From an uncultured Lachnospiraceae bacterium (GTDB lineage: Bacteria; Bacillota; Clostridia; Lachnospirales; Lachnospiraceae), in contig CAJTOW010000097.1 of assembly GCA_910577655.1 (NCBI GenBank), positions 1 through 14,808 on the forward strand: a stretch of 14,808 nucleotides of DNA, read 5' to 3'. Every line of letters starts with the position of its first letter. Within the stretch, counting starts at the first letter, position 1. Positions 6,570-13,565 of this stretch are shown here, one piece after another. A program made the translations under genes and the position numbers. The notes beneath the pieces were generated by a model that saw nothing but the letters and a program-made list of their open reading frames with translations, was not told the DNA's origin and made no database searches.

Positions 6570-7567
6570 TGTGACACCTCCCTGTACTTCTCACGATATT
6601 TCCAGCACCGCACCTGATGGCCCTCCGGGGATTCATACATAGGCGGCATGTTATCCCTGCATATATCCATGGCACAGTCACAGCGCACACAGAAGCGGCA
6701 GCCCTTTGGCAGCGCATTCAGGCTGGGTACTGTACCATCAATGGCATGAAGGCGTTTGGAATCCCTGTCAAGGCGGGGAATGGATGCCAGAAGTCCGCAG
6801 GTGTATGGATGAAGGGGCTCCGAAAAAATCCTCCGCGCCGAACTGTATTCTACCACCTGGCCCGCATACATGACCATAATATTGTCCGCCATCTCAGCCA
6901 CCACCCCCATATCATGGGTGATCAGCATGATGGCCGCGTCAATCTTATGCTTCAGCTCCACCATCAGATCAATGATCTGGGCCTGGATCGTAACGTCCAG
7001 GGCTGTAGTCGGCTCGTCGGCAATCAGAAGGGCCGGATTGCAGGACAATGCCATGGCGATCATCACCCTCTGGCGCATACCTCCGCTAAGCTGGTGCGGG
7101 AACTCCTTCAGGCGCTGCTCTGGCGCTGATACACCTACCCGTGTCAAAATATCCAGGGCCTGCTTCCTGATCTCGCCGCGGGGCAGGCTGCTGTGTACGG
7201 CAATGGTTTCCTCCAGCTGGTATCCCACTGTGAGCACCGGGTTGAGGGAGGTCATGGAATCCTGGAATATCATGGCAATATCCTTGCCGCGGATATGACT
7301 CAGCTCCTTGTTGCTTTTCTGGACAAGATCCTCACCCTTAAAGATCACTTTCCCCTGGGCGATCCGGCCAATGCCATTAGGAAGCAGCCGCAAAACAGAA
7401 AGGGATGTAACACTCTTGCCACAGCCGGATTCACCCACAATACCCAGGGTCTCGCCTTTATGTACCGTAAAGCTTACCCCGTCCACTGCGGTGACATATC
7501 CATGTTTCGTACGGAACTGGGTCACCAGCTGCTGCACCTGTAATACTGGCTCTGTCTGCTGCATCAT
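6566..7567 (-). CDS. Dipeptide/oligopeptide ABC transporter ATP-binding protein, DppD/OppD type
   Basis: Partner ATPase to the DppF-like protein. The 333-residue form shows Walker A GESGCGKS (45-52), Q-loop Gln102 in FQDSMTSLNP, signature SGGMRQR (161-167), Walker B LLIADEP (180-186) and H-loop His218 in LITHDMG. The C-terminal extension contains GCRFCVRCDCAMDIC, with cysteines at 290, 293, 296, 298, 303 and 321, richer than in its partner and suggestive of a metal or Fe-S site. Start: ATG at 7567 is preceded by GGGGGA about 6 nt upstream; longer starts at 7591 and 7624 have no good ribosome binding site. It follows the binding-protein gene after a 177-bp gap that holds a hairpin, and overlaps the next ATPase gene by 4 bp. 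Confidence 0.93.
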   Translation of the reverse strand: MMQQTEPVLQVQQLVTQFRTKHGYVTAVDGVSFTVHKGETLGIVGESGCGKSVTSLSVLRLLPNGIGRIAQGKVIFKGEDLVQKSNKELSHIRGKDIAMIFQDSMTSLNPVLTVGYQLEETIAVHSSLPRGEIRKQALDILTRVGVSAPEQRLKEFPHQLSGGMRQRVMIAMALSCNPALLIADEPTTALDVTIQAQIIDLMVELKHKIDAAIMLITHDMGVVAEMADNIMVMYAGQVVEYSSARRIFSEPLHPYTCGLLASIPRLDRDSKRLHAIDGTVPSLNALPKGCRFCVRCDCAMDICRDNMPPMYESPEGHQVRCWKYREKYREVSQ

Positions 7568-7679
7568 AATGTTTCCCCCATTTACTTTCATCTGCAGGGT
7601 TGCCGGAAAATGACCGCCATGCACAATCTATTGCGGTGATATATCATGGACAGGACGCCATTTCCCCACAGCCCCTTCC

Positions 7680-7711
7680 TCCGGATGTCCGGCCGCAGCC
7701 AGACATCCGGA
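7680..7711 (-). repeat. 10-bp GC-rich hairpin between the binding-protein and DppD-like genes
   Basis: TCCGGATGTC (7680-7689) pairs perfectly with GACATCCGGA (7702-7711), and a further GGC/GCC pair-set closes a small loop after one mismatch. It begins about 34 nt after the binding-protein stop codon in the direction of transcription and has no T-run on the minus strand, so full termination is unlikely. Such hairpins often protect the mRNA of the binding-protein gene, which is needed in excess over the other subunits; partial termination is the alternative. Confidence 0.5.
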
Positions 7712-7744
7712 ACAACGGTTACAGTATTTCTGGATCGCAAAAGC

Positions 7745-9445
7745 TTATCTGGCAATCTCCCACTGCCATACCATACGGTTCAGCAGACTGTAGTCCTCAA
7801 AGTGGACATTGGAGATCCGTTTATTATAAGCTACCAGATCATTCTGGAAGTACAGCCAGCTGAAGGGAACCTGGTCTCTCAGCATCATCTGGTACTCCTG
7901 ATAAATGGGAAGGCGTTCTTCGTAGGTAAATACCTGGAAGCCTTCTACCATTCCTTTCTCATACAAAGAAGGATCTTCATTCTGGGAGAAGTTATTCACA
8001 TGGCCGGGACGGACATTGACAACACTCTCCGCCGGATCAGGACTGCCTCCGGAACCGATCAGGGCAAAATCATAGTTGCCGAGACGGCACTCTGCCAGAT
8101 GGGTGGGATGGTCGGTGGTAATGATCTCTGTGTTGATACCGATCTTGGCAAGATCCTGCTGGATCAGGGGCGCTGTCTTCTCACGGACCTCATTTCCCTG
8201 GGAAACCCGGAGAACATAGGTCTTGCTGGTATCAAATCCGGAATCCTTCACCATCTGGGCTGCCTTTTCGATATCATATGGAATAGGAAGCAGTTCCTGG
8301 TTAAAGTAGGGATGGTTGGAGCGGAGCGGACCGGCAGCAGCCTCGCCCTCGCCACGCATCAGGTTATTGACAATGGCATCACGGTTGATGGCCATGTTCA
8401 CAGCCTGACGGACCTCCTTGGGAATGTTTTTCACATTGATGGAGAGATACTGGTAGCCAAGAGACTTGACAGACTCGGTTGTCAGGTTTTCCTGGGTCTG
8501 GGCCATATCCCAGTCATTCATGGGTATATTTCCAAGGCCGGCTCCTGCGGTGATGTCAATCTCGCCGCTCATCAGACCACTGAGCAGGTTACTGGCAGGT
8601 ACAATACGGACTACAAAACGGTCGAACTGGGGAGCGCCCAGATAGTAATCCTTGTTAGCGGTGAACTCAATGCGCTCACCGGAAATATCACTCTCATAAA
8701 TGCAGGGGCCGGATCCTACCGGATGCTGCCAGAATTCACTGGTCATGATCTCTTCCGCCGGAATATCCTCCAGCAGATGCGCCGGCAGGACATAGAAATC
8801 ACGGAAGGTCTGGCTTAACATGTAGCTGATGGGAGAAGGATCCTTCAAGGTAAACTGTACCGTATGCTCATCCAGAGCCACTACTCCGAACTCCTCATCA
8901 GGCGCAAGGACACCACTGGAATCCGTTCCGGTGAAAAATGCCACTTTGCTGCGCCGGGGATGGGTGATTGCTTCATTGGCCATCAGTTTGGCAGTAAAGA
9001 CAACATCCTCTGCCGTTACCGGCTCCCCGTCATGCCATTTTGCGTTTTCATTGAGACGGAAGGTAAGGATCTTGCCTGTCTCGTCATCCTGCTCCCACTC
9101 ATCTGCCAGCCGCGGCTCGTGCTCGCCGTTTGCCTTGACGACGATCAGCTTGTCATACATCAGCTCCAGAACCGCGTCTGTATTGCCGTTGGTGGTATTA
9201 AAGGGAATAAAGGTATCCCAGGGTGCTGTCATAGCCATGGTTATGGTGACAGACCCCCCTGCGTTTGTTTCTTCTGCGGCAGTCCCCTGGTCCTCCTGAG
9301 CAGAAGTCCCGGTCTCTGCCTTAGTCTCCGGGGCGGCTGCCTGGGTCGTAGGCTGGCTGTCCCCTGCGCTTGGCGGCGCGCAGGCCGAAAGTGCAAACAT
9401 GGAAGCCAGAACCACAGCTGCTGCTTTGGAAAATGAATGTTTCAT
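7745..9445 (-). CDS. Extracellular peptide-binding lipoprotein of the ABC transporter (SBP family 5, DppA/OppA-like)
   Basis: Captures peptides or related solutes outside the membrane and delivers them to the permease. The 566-residue protein begins with a lipoprotein signal: MKHSFSK, a hydrophobic stretch, then the lipobox LSAC with Cys22 as predicted lipidation site. A low-complexity Ala/Thr/Glu-rich linker (about 23-65) follows, then the mature fold. Family-5 features include the PFNTTNG region, WHDGEPVTAEDVVFT, and the internal QAVNMAINRDAIVNNL. Start: ATG at 9445 has GAGGAGGAGA just upstream and begins the signal peptide exactly; the frame opens 11 codons earlier, but that part is charged and unlikely. 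It sits between dppC-like and dppD-like genes, so the order is B-C-A-D-F. Substrate cannot be read from sequence; peptides are likely, but family members also bind nickel, opines and sugars. Confidence 0.93.
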   Translation of the reverse strand: MKHSFSKAAAVVLASMFALSACAPPSAGDSQPTTQAAAPETKAETGTSAQEDQGTAAEETNAGGSVTITMAMTAPWDTFIPFNTTNGNTDAVLELMYDKLIVVKANGEHEPRLADEWEQDDETGKILTFRLNENAKWHDGEPVTAEDVVFTAKLMANEAITHPRRSKVAFFTGTDSSGVLAPDEEFGVVALDEHTVQFTLKDPSPISYMLSQTFRDFYVLPAHLLEDIPAEEIMTSEFWQHPVGSGPCIYESDISGERIEFTANKDYYLGAPQFDRFVVRIVPASNLLSGLMSGEIDITAGAGLGNIPMNDWDMAQTQENLTTESVKSLGYQYLSINVKNIPKEVRQAVNMAINRDAIVNNLMRGEGEAAAGPLRSNHPYFNQELLPIPYDIEKAAQMVKDSGFDTSKTYVLRVSQGNEVREKTAPLIQQDLAKIGINTEIITTDHPTHLAECRLGNYDFALIGSGGSPDPAESVVNVRPGHVNNFSQNEDPSLYEKGMVEGFQVFTYEERLPIYQEYQMMLRDQVPFSWLYFQNDLVAYNKRISNVHFEDYSLLNRMVWQWEIAR

Positions 9446-9500
9446 AGTCTTCTCCTCCTCTTTTTCTAATTTATCCAAATCCCCTGGTCTATACCCGGGA

Positions 9501-10394
9501 TCAGATTACCATTTTTGTGTCCAGGGCATCCCGGATGCCGTCGCCCAGGAAATTGATACAGAGAATCGTGATCAGCAGCGCCACACCTGGCGGCATCCAG
9601 AGCCAGGGCCTGGTTGCCAGCACGCTGATAGACTGGGCCTGATAAAGGATATTCCCCCAGGATGCTTCCGGCGCCTGGACTCCCATACCTAAAAAGCTTA
9701 ATGACGACTCGGTTATGATGGCCTGGGCCGCACGGAAGGTAAAGGCGATCAGCACCGGCGCAAAGGTATTGGGCAGAATGTACCTGGTCATGATCGCGCT
9801 GTCCTTTGTCCCGATGGCTCTGGCTGCCTCCACATACTCGCTCTCCCTGGCAGAAAGAACATTTCCATAGATCGTCCTGGCAAAACGCGGCCAGCCCAGA
9901 ATCCCGATCACCACTGTGACCGTAGATACCGACGGCCTCAGCACAGACACCAGCACCAGGATCAGTACCATGGACGGGAAGGACATAAAAATATCCGCCA
10001 GACGCATGATAACCATTTCAATAATCCCCCGGTAATAGCCGGCAACCAGTCCCAGAGGCACTCCGGCCACAAGGCTGATGACTGCCGAAATGATACCAAC
10101 CTGGAGGGAAACCCGGCCCCCATAAAGGAACCTCGCAAAGCTGTCACGGCCAATATCATCTGTACCCAGCCAGTGGGCGGCAGAAGGGCCGGCGCCAAAA
10201 AAGGTATCATAATCCGTGGTGTAGGGATCAAGCTTTAATATCATTGGAAGAAGGATCACCAGCAGCACCTCTGCCACCAGCACTACCAGACTGATCGTAG
10301 CCAGCTTGTGCTTGGAAAAGCGCTGGATCACATCCTTCATGTAGGAATTCGCAGCAATCTCCCTGCCATCCCTGGAAACAGCTCCTTTTGTCAT
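9501..10394 (-). CDS. Peptide ABC transporter permease, DppC/OppC type
   Basis: Integral membrane half of the import channel, 297 residues. There is a cytoplasmic N-terminus, a first membrane helix (about 31-53), an external segment with the family-typical HWLGTDDIGRD (74-84), and then a cluster of five helices. The EAA coupling loop that contacts the ATPases is clear: YVEAARAIGTKDSAI (187-201) followed by ILPNTFAPVL. The C-terminus has the conserved FLGDGIRDALD (282-292). The ATG is preceded by GGAAGGAGGGG with good spacing. It begins 16 bp after the DppB-like stop codon and ends 55 bp before the binding-protein start. Confidence 0.93.
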   Translation of the reverse strand: MTKGAVSRDGREIAANSYMKDVIQRFSKHKLATISLVVLVAEVLLVILLPMILKLDPYTTDYDTFFGAGPSAAHWLGTDDIGRDSFARFLYGGRVSLQVGIISAVISLVAGVPLGLVAGYYRGIIEMVIMRLADIFMSFPSMVLILVLVSVLRPSVSTVTVVIGILGWPRFARTIYGNVLSARESEYVEAARAIGTKDSAIMTRYILPNTFAPVLIAFTFRAAQAIITESSLSFLGMGVQAPEASWGNILYQAQSISVLATRPWLWMPPGVALLITILCINFLGDGIRDALDTKMVI

Positions 10395-10410
10395 GACTGT
10401 CCCCTCCTTC

Positions 10411-11367
10411 CTAATAGCGAATCCTTGGATCCAGAAGATTATACATCAGATCCACCAGCAGATTGCCCACCAGAACCACAATAGCGATCACAACCGTGAT
10501 CCCCATAATAGCAGGATAATCACGGGCATTGATGGACTGTACCATCAGGCTTCCCAGTCCCGGCCACCCAAAGATCTGCTCAGTAACCACTGCCCCGCCG
10601 ATCAGAAACGGGATCTGCATACCGAACCAGGAAACCAGCGGGATCCATGCATTCCGCAGCGCGTGGCGCACCAGCACCGGCGGCTCTAAAAGGCCCTTGG
10701 CACGGGCAGTACGCACATAATCGCTTTGCAGCACTTCCATCATGGAGCCACGGCACTGGCGGATCAGGCTTCCGATCAGCTGGATGGCCAGCACGCTGGA
10801 TGGCAGCACCAGATGGTGGAAGAACATCCCCCAGGTCCGCACACCGGACGAATCATACATGCCGGAGGACGGGAACCACCCGATCTTCACGTTGAACAAA
10901 TAGATAAATACCAGCGCCGCGAAGAAGTTGGGCATGGCAACCCCTACAAAGGAGATTCCCGAGGATATATAATCCCAGCCCGAGTAGGGCTTATAAGCCG
11001 CCATAATCCCCAGGGGAAGGGAAATGATAATGGTGATCGCCATCGCTGTCCCCGGCAGAATCAGGGTCGGCCCAATCCTGTCTGCAATCATAGACGCCAC
11101 CGGCAGTCCGGTACGATAGGATGTACCCAGATTGCCGCCCAGAAGACTTCCCAGCCAGTGCAGATACTGGATGTAGACAGGCTGGTCAAGGCCCAGGGCC
11201 TTTTCCATGGCTGCCATCTGCTCTTTGGTGGCCATGGGATCATTAAAAAGAATCTCCAGGGGAGAGCTGGGAGTCAAAGACGACAGCAGATAGACCAAAA
11301 CCGTGATTCCCAGAAACGTTGGTATGGCAATCAATAACCGTTTGATAATATAACGAAACCGATTCAT
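10411..11367 (-). CDS. Peptide ABC transporter permease, DppB/OppB type
   Basis: First gene of the transporter operon; 318 residues forming the other half of the membrane channel. It has the classic N-terminal helix (MNRFRYIIKRLLIAIPTFLG), the external LGLDQPVYIQYLHWL region (58-72), then membrane helices from about 100. The EAA loop reads YVRTARAKGL (217-226) followed by RHALRNAWIPLV. The C-terminal LLDPRIRY is typical. The ATG follows AAGGGTG at 11374-11380 or thereabouts, a moderate ribosome binding site. A promoter with -10 TATGAT lies 49 bp upstream, so the leader is short. Regulation is probably through the divergent GntR-family regulator gene. Confidence 0.93.
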   Translation of the reverse strand: MNRFRYIIKRLLIAIPTFLGITVLVYLLSSLTPSSPLEILFNDPMATKEQMAAMEKALGLDQPVYIQYLHWLGSLLGGNLGTSYRTGLPVASMIADRIGPTLILPGTAMAITIIISLPLGIMAAYKPYSGWDYISSGISFVGVAMPNFFAALVFIYLFNVKIGWFPSSGMYDSSGVRTWGMFFHHLVLPSSVLAIQLIGSLIRQCRGSMMEVLQSDYVRTARAKGLLEPPVLVRHALRNAWIPLVSWFGMQIPFLIGGAVVTEQIFGWPGLGSLMVQSINARDYPAIMGITVVIAIVVLVGNLLVDLMYNLLDPRIRY

Positions 11368-11397
11368 ATTTCACCCTTACCTTTTCACAAAGTATCC

Positions 11398-11413
11398 TTG
11401 CTAATAATATTAG
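11398..11413. promoter_or_regulatory. Candidate operator at the transporter operon start
   Basis: CTAATAATATTAG (11401-11413) is a perfect 5-3-5 palindrome placed just after the -10 box, at about +1 of the predicted transcript. Together with the preceding bases it begins TTGCTAATA, a 9-mer repeated at 13322-13330 near the predicted start of the UroD-like gene's transcript. That makes it a candidate site for the adjacent FCD regulator; the assignment is inference. Confidence 0.4.
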
Positions 11414-11415
11414 TA

Positions 11416-11444
11416 ATCATATCATATCCGTTCTTAAAAAGCAA
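11416..11444 (-). promoter_or_regulatory. Putative promoter of the peptide transporter operon
   Basis: On the minus strand TTGCTT (-35, 11439-11444) and TATGAT (-10, 11416-11421) are separated by exactly 17 bp. The -10 differs from consensus at one position. The predicted start falls near 11409, inside the CTAATAATATTAG palindrome, which fits repression by a regulator bound there. Confidence 0.6.
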
Positions 11445-11477
11445 TACTTTTGTTGATTATTGACAGTAATTCTGGTG

Positions 11478-11491
11478 TGACTTCAAAGTCA
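11478..11491. promoter_or_regulatory. Inverted repeat between the divergent promoters
   Basis: TGACTT and AAGTCA flank a 2-bp centre, forming a 6-2-6 inverted repeat. It lies between the transporter promoter and the regulator promoter, where a site controlling both could act. No second copy was noticed, so its role is open. Confidence 0.3.
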
Positions 11492-11535
11492 TTTGGGTAT
11501 TTTTCAGCAAATTCTTATTTGTTCCATCCATTTTC

Positions 11536-11564
11536 TTGACAACCACAAAAATTACTGATACTAT
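11536..11564 (+). promoter_or_regulatory. Putative promoter of the GntR-family regulator gene
   Basis: A consensus TTGACA (-35, 11536-11541) is followed after 17 bp by TACTAT (-10, 11559-11564). The predicted start near 11571 leaves a leader of about 66 nt before the TTG start codon. Confidence 0.6.
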
Positions 11565-11636
11565 CAAACAAGCACAGGCCCTATGGATGTGGGGCCATTT
11601 TCGTTTTACCATACTTAACCGCAAAGGAGAATCCTT

Positions 11637-12302
11637 TTGACAACCAACACATGTAAACCCACGCTGAAAGATATGGTCTACCGCCAGATCATCGAGATGA
11701 TCTGCAATGGCCAGCTGCCAAGCGATGCCATCGTTACAGAAAAGCAGCTTACCGCCCACTTTGGCATCAGCAAATCCCCGGTTCGTGAAGCCCTGATCCA
11801 GCTGTGCCATGACCGTGTACTTAAAAGTATTCCCCGCTGCGGATACCAGATCATCACCATCAATGCCAAGGATGTCCGTGACCTTACGGAGATCCGTATC
11901 CTCCTAGAGCTTGGAAGCCTTCACAAGACAGTGGAGAAGATCACGCCGGAAAATCTTGAAAAGCTCAGGGAGCTGAACCGCCAGCGTGAGATGCCCCTGG
12001 TTGAGAAGGATGTCTGGAACAGCTGGAACCGGAACATCGCGTTTCACCTGGCACTTGTGGAATGCGCCAACAATGAGTATACCCTTGACCCCATGCGCCG
12101 CGTCCTGTCTGCATGCGCCAGGGCTTACGCCCAGTTATATATCGTACAAAAGGAAGCGGTTGTCCTTCCCGGTGACGACACCCATGCCCATGCCCTGATC
12201 ACCCAGGCCATTGAAGCTCATGATCTTGAAGCCGCCCAGACTTATCTCCGTCAGGATATTCTCTGTATGCAGTCACAGCTCTTATCAATGGACCTGATCT
12301 GA
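11637..12302 (+). CDS. GntR-family transcriptional regulator, FadR/FCD subfamily
   Basis: DNA-binding regulator, 221 residues. The N-terminal winged helix (about 10-75) contains EKQLTAHFGISKSPVREAL (35-53), the recognition helix region typical of GntR proteins. The C-terminal all-helical FCD ligand domain (about 80-215) has the metal/ligand positions Asn133-x3-His137 and His185 in HALITQAIEAHDLEAA. FCD regulators usually sense a small carboxylate or amino-acid derivative. The start is TTG, supported by AAGGAG at 11624-11629 with 7-nt spacing; no ATG start lies close by. It is divergent from the transporter operon and most likely controls it. The stop codon overlaps the convergent UroD-like gene by 18 bp. 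Confidence 0.9.
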   Translation: MTTNTCKPTLKDMVYRQIIEMICNGQLPSDAIVTEKQLTAHFGISKSPVREALIQLCHDRVLKSIPRCGYQIITINAKDVRDLTEIRILLELGSLHKTVEKITPENLEKLRELNRQREMPLVEKDVWNSWNRNIAFHLALVECANNEYTLDPMRRVLSACARAYAQLYIVQKEAVVLPGDDTHAHALITQAIEAHDLEAAQTYLRQDILCMQSQLLSMDLI

Positions 12303-13262
12303 ACCCTGGAGCCTTTCTACTGCACGTACGACGCTGTGTACACGCTCAGGAGCAATCTCCGTAGGCAGTGTACAGTCCGCGCCTACGATGAAAGGCCTGC
12401 CCTCCATCTCCTTTAAGATCTTCTTTGTATGAGCCTCAATCTCCGCCTCTGTCCCGTCTACCAGAACCCCCTGACGGTCCTGGAAGCCGCCCAGTATGAT
12501 ACTGTTGGGGAAGAGTCTGGCTCCCTCTGTCAGGCTCATATTGTTATGAAAGATACTCCAGTTGACCACGGCGGGATCAAGAACCGTAAACCTCTCAAAA
12601 TCAATGTCCGACTTACAGATGTGCAGCACATTAAACCTTGTCTTCTCCTTAATATGCTGATACAGCCTCTGCTCATGGACAGATACATACTCCATATACT
12701 CATCGTGGAAAAACCACTTGCTTTCACCGCCTAAAGCAGCATAGAATATGCCGTCTGCACCAGCCTCCAGGGAGCAGTCTACCAGCTCCAGCAGCGTGTC
12801 TGTATACATTTCAAAAACACGCTTCATCTTCTGGGGCTGTTCCCGGTTAAAGACAGAAAGCCCATAGCCCATGGTATTATAGTTGCCTGCAAAGCCTGTT
12901 CCATGGAATACCGACGCGATCAGGCCATGGATCGTCGCCAGTACCGGATAGCGCCCCTGGGTCTGGTCACAGATGCGTTTGATGATATCCATCTGATCCA
13001 CAAATATCTTATCCCTGCGGGTATATCCACGCATCTTATCAAGGTCAGCCGTGCTGAGAATCCTGCTCTCTCCATCATAAAGCAGGTTCTCATTCATAAC
13101 CTTCAGAATATCTGTCCCTGTCTCCTCCATGAACTTCAGATGTGCCCTGATGGCTGCATCGCCATGGTGCATACTTTCCGGAAAATGCAGCCAGAAACCA
13201 GTTGGCGCCCTGTCTACAGCCTTTCCCTCCAGTACATTGTAAATCCGCTCCCTCTCATTCAT
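12285..13262 (-). CDS. UroD/MtaA-family protein, putative cobalamin-dependent-type (MT2-like) methyltransferase
   Basis: The 325 residues belong to the uroporphyrinogen decarboxylase superfamily, which includes true HemE decarboxylases and MtaA/MtbA-type methyltransferases that move methyl groups between corrinoid proteins and thiols. The start NERERIYNVLEGKAVDRAP is typical of the methyltransferase-like branch, and the Arg-rich HemE motif (RQAGRY) is absent. His214 and Cys216 in LHICKSD plus Cys297 in GADCTLPTE match in order and spacing the His-x-Cys...Cys zinc ligands of MtbA-like enzymes. So heme synthesis is unlikely; methyl transfer is the better guess, acceptor unknown. The ATG at 13262 has AAAGGAG about 10 nt upstream. 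A TTGACA/TATTAT promoter lies at 13346-13375. It overlaps the regulator gene by 18 bp at the 3' ends. Confidence 0.8.
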   Translation of the reverse strand: MNERERIYNVLEGKAVDRAPTGFWLHFPESMHHGDAAIRAHLKFMEETGTDILKVMNENLLYDGESRILSTADLDKMRGYTRRDKIFVDQMDIIKRICDQTQGRYPVLATIHGLIASVFHGTGFAGNYNTMGYGLSVFNREQPQKMKRVFEMYTDTLLELVDCSLEAGADGIFYAALGGESKWFFHDEYMEYVSVHEQRLYQHIKEKTRFNVLHICKSDIDFERFTVLDPAVVNWSIFHNNMSLTEGARLFPNSIILGGFQDRQGVLVDGTEAEIEAHTKKILKEMEGRPFIVGADCTLPTEIAPERVHSVVRAVERLQGSDQVH

Positions 13263-13321
13263 CGTACATATGCTCCTTTCGTTTCCTTGAGGACATCCCC
13301 GTACCTCCCTGAATCTTTTTG

Positions 13322-13340
13322 TTGCTAATATCTCTGATAT
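13322..13340. promoter_or_regulatory. Candidate operator upstream of the UroD-like gene
   Basis: TTGCTAATA (13322-13330) matches 11398-11406 near the transporter promoter in the same orientation relative to the downstream gene. It runs into ATATCTCTGATAT (13328-13340), a perfect 5-3-5 palindrome. The site covers the predicted transcription start near 13339, a position suited to repression. Confidence 0.4.
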
Positions 13341-13345
13341 GATTT

Positions 13346-13375
13346 ATAATAACATCAGAATGGTGCAGATGTCAA
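13346..13375 (-). promoter_or_regulatory. Putative promoter of the UroD-like gene
   Basis: On the minus strand a consensus TTGACA (-35, 13370-13375) is followed after 18 bp by TATTAT (-10, 13346-13351). The leader to the ATG at 13262 would be about 75 nt. Confidence 0.6.
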
Positions 13376-13418
13376 TCCTTACTAAAAAATTTTCAAAAAA
13401 ATATTTTTTCTTGGTTAT

Positions 13419-13432
13419 TATTTACGTAAATA
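13419..13432. promoter_or_regulatory. Perfect 14-bp palindrome upstream of the M24 peptidase gene
   Basis: TATTTACGTAAATA reads identically on both strands. It lies in a very AT-rich tract (about 13381-13433) between the divergent UroD-like and M24 genes. No convincing -35/-10 pair for the M24 gene was found, so this may be an operator, part of the promoter, or chance in AT-rich DNA. Confidence 0.35.
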
Positions 13433-13433
13433 T

Positions 13434-13544
13434 CTTCTTGTCTGGCGCAGATATACCACGAAGTGGGATGTGCACACCGAAGGCATCCCTTGCGGAGATG
13501 GCGGGAATGAGTTTTAGACACCCTCTGGCATGGCCGGACAGGAA
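13434..13544. repeat. Repeat-like segment with split hairpin arms ahead of the M24 gene
   Basis: The left arm CTTCTTGTCTGGCG (13434-13447) matches the start of the window hairpin at 3-16. The right arm GCCGGACAGGAA (13533-13544) matches 19-30 with one difference. Between them are about 85 bp with further small hairpins (CCAC/GTGG and GGGATG/CATCCC at about 13455-13490) and no coding signal. Together with the AT tract before it this fills most of the 303-bp gap between the UroD-like and M24 genes, so the M24 leader probably contains it. Confidence 0.45.
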
Positions 13545-13565
13545 TTGGCAGGAAAGGAGTTTTCT

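Noticed and set aside
7646..8818. 390-codon open frame on the plus strand opposite the peptide-binding protein gene
   Set aside because: Antisense shadow; the minus-strand frame has a signal peptide, lipobox, ribosome binding site and family-5 motifs, while this one has none.
11460..11488. A second TTGACA at 11460-11465 as a regulator promoter
   Set aside because: No acceptable -10 lies 16-18 bp downstream; the TTGACA at 11536 has a better partner.
11577..11607. Attenuator-like hairpin in the regulator leader (GGCCC/GGGCC followed by T-rich sequence)
   Set aside because: The stem is only 5 bp with a 10-nt loop and the T tract is broken, so I cannot support termination here.
12285..13262. 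hemE (uroporphyrinogen decarboxylase for heme synthesis)
   Set aside because: The N-terminal arginine motif of HemE is missing, MT2-type His/Cys ligands are present, and no tetrapyrrole genes are nearby.
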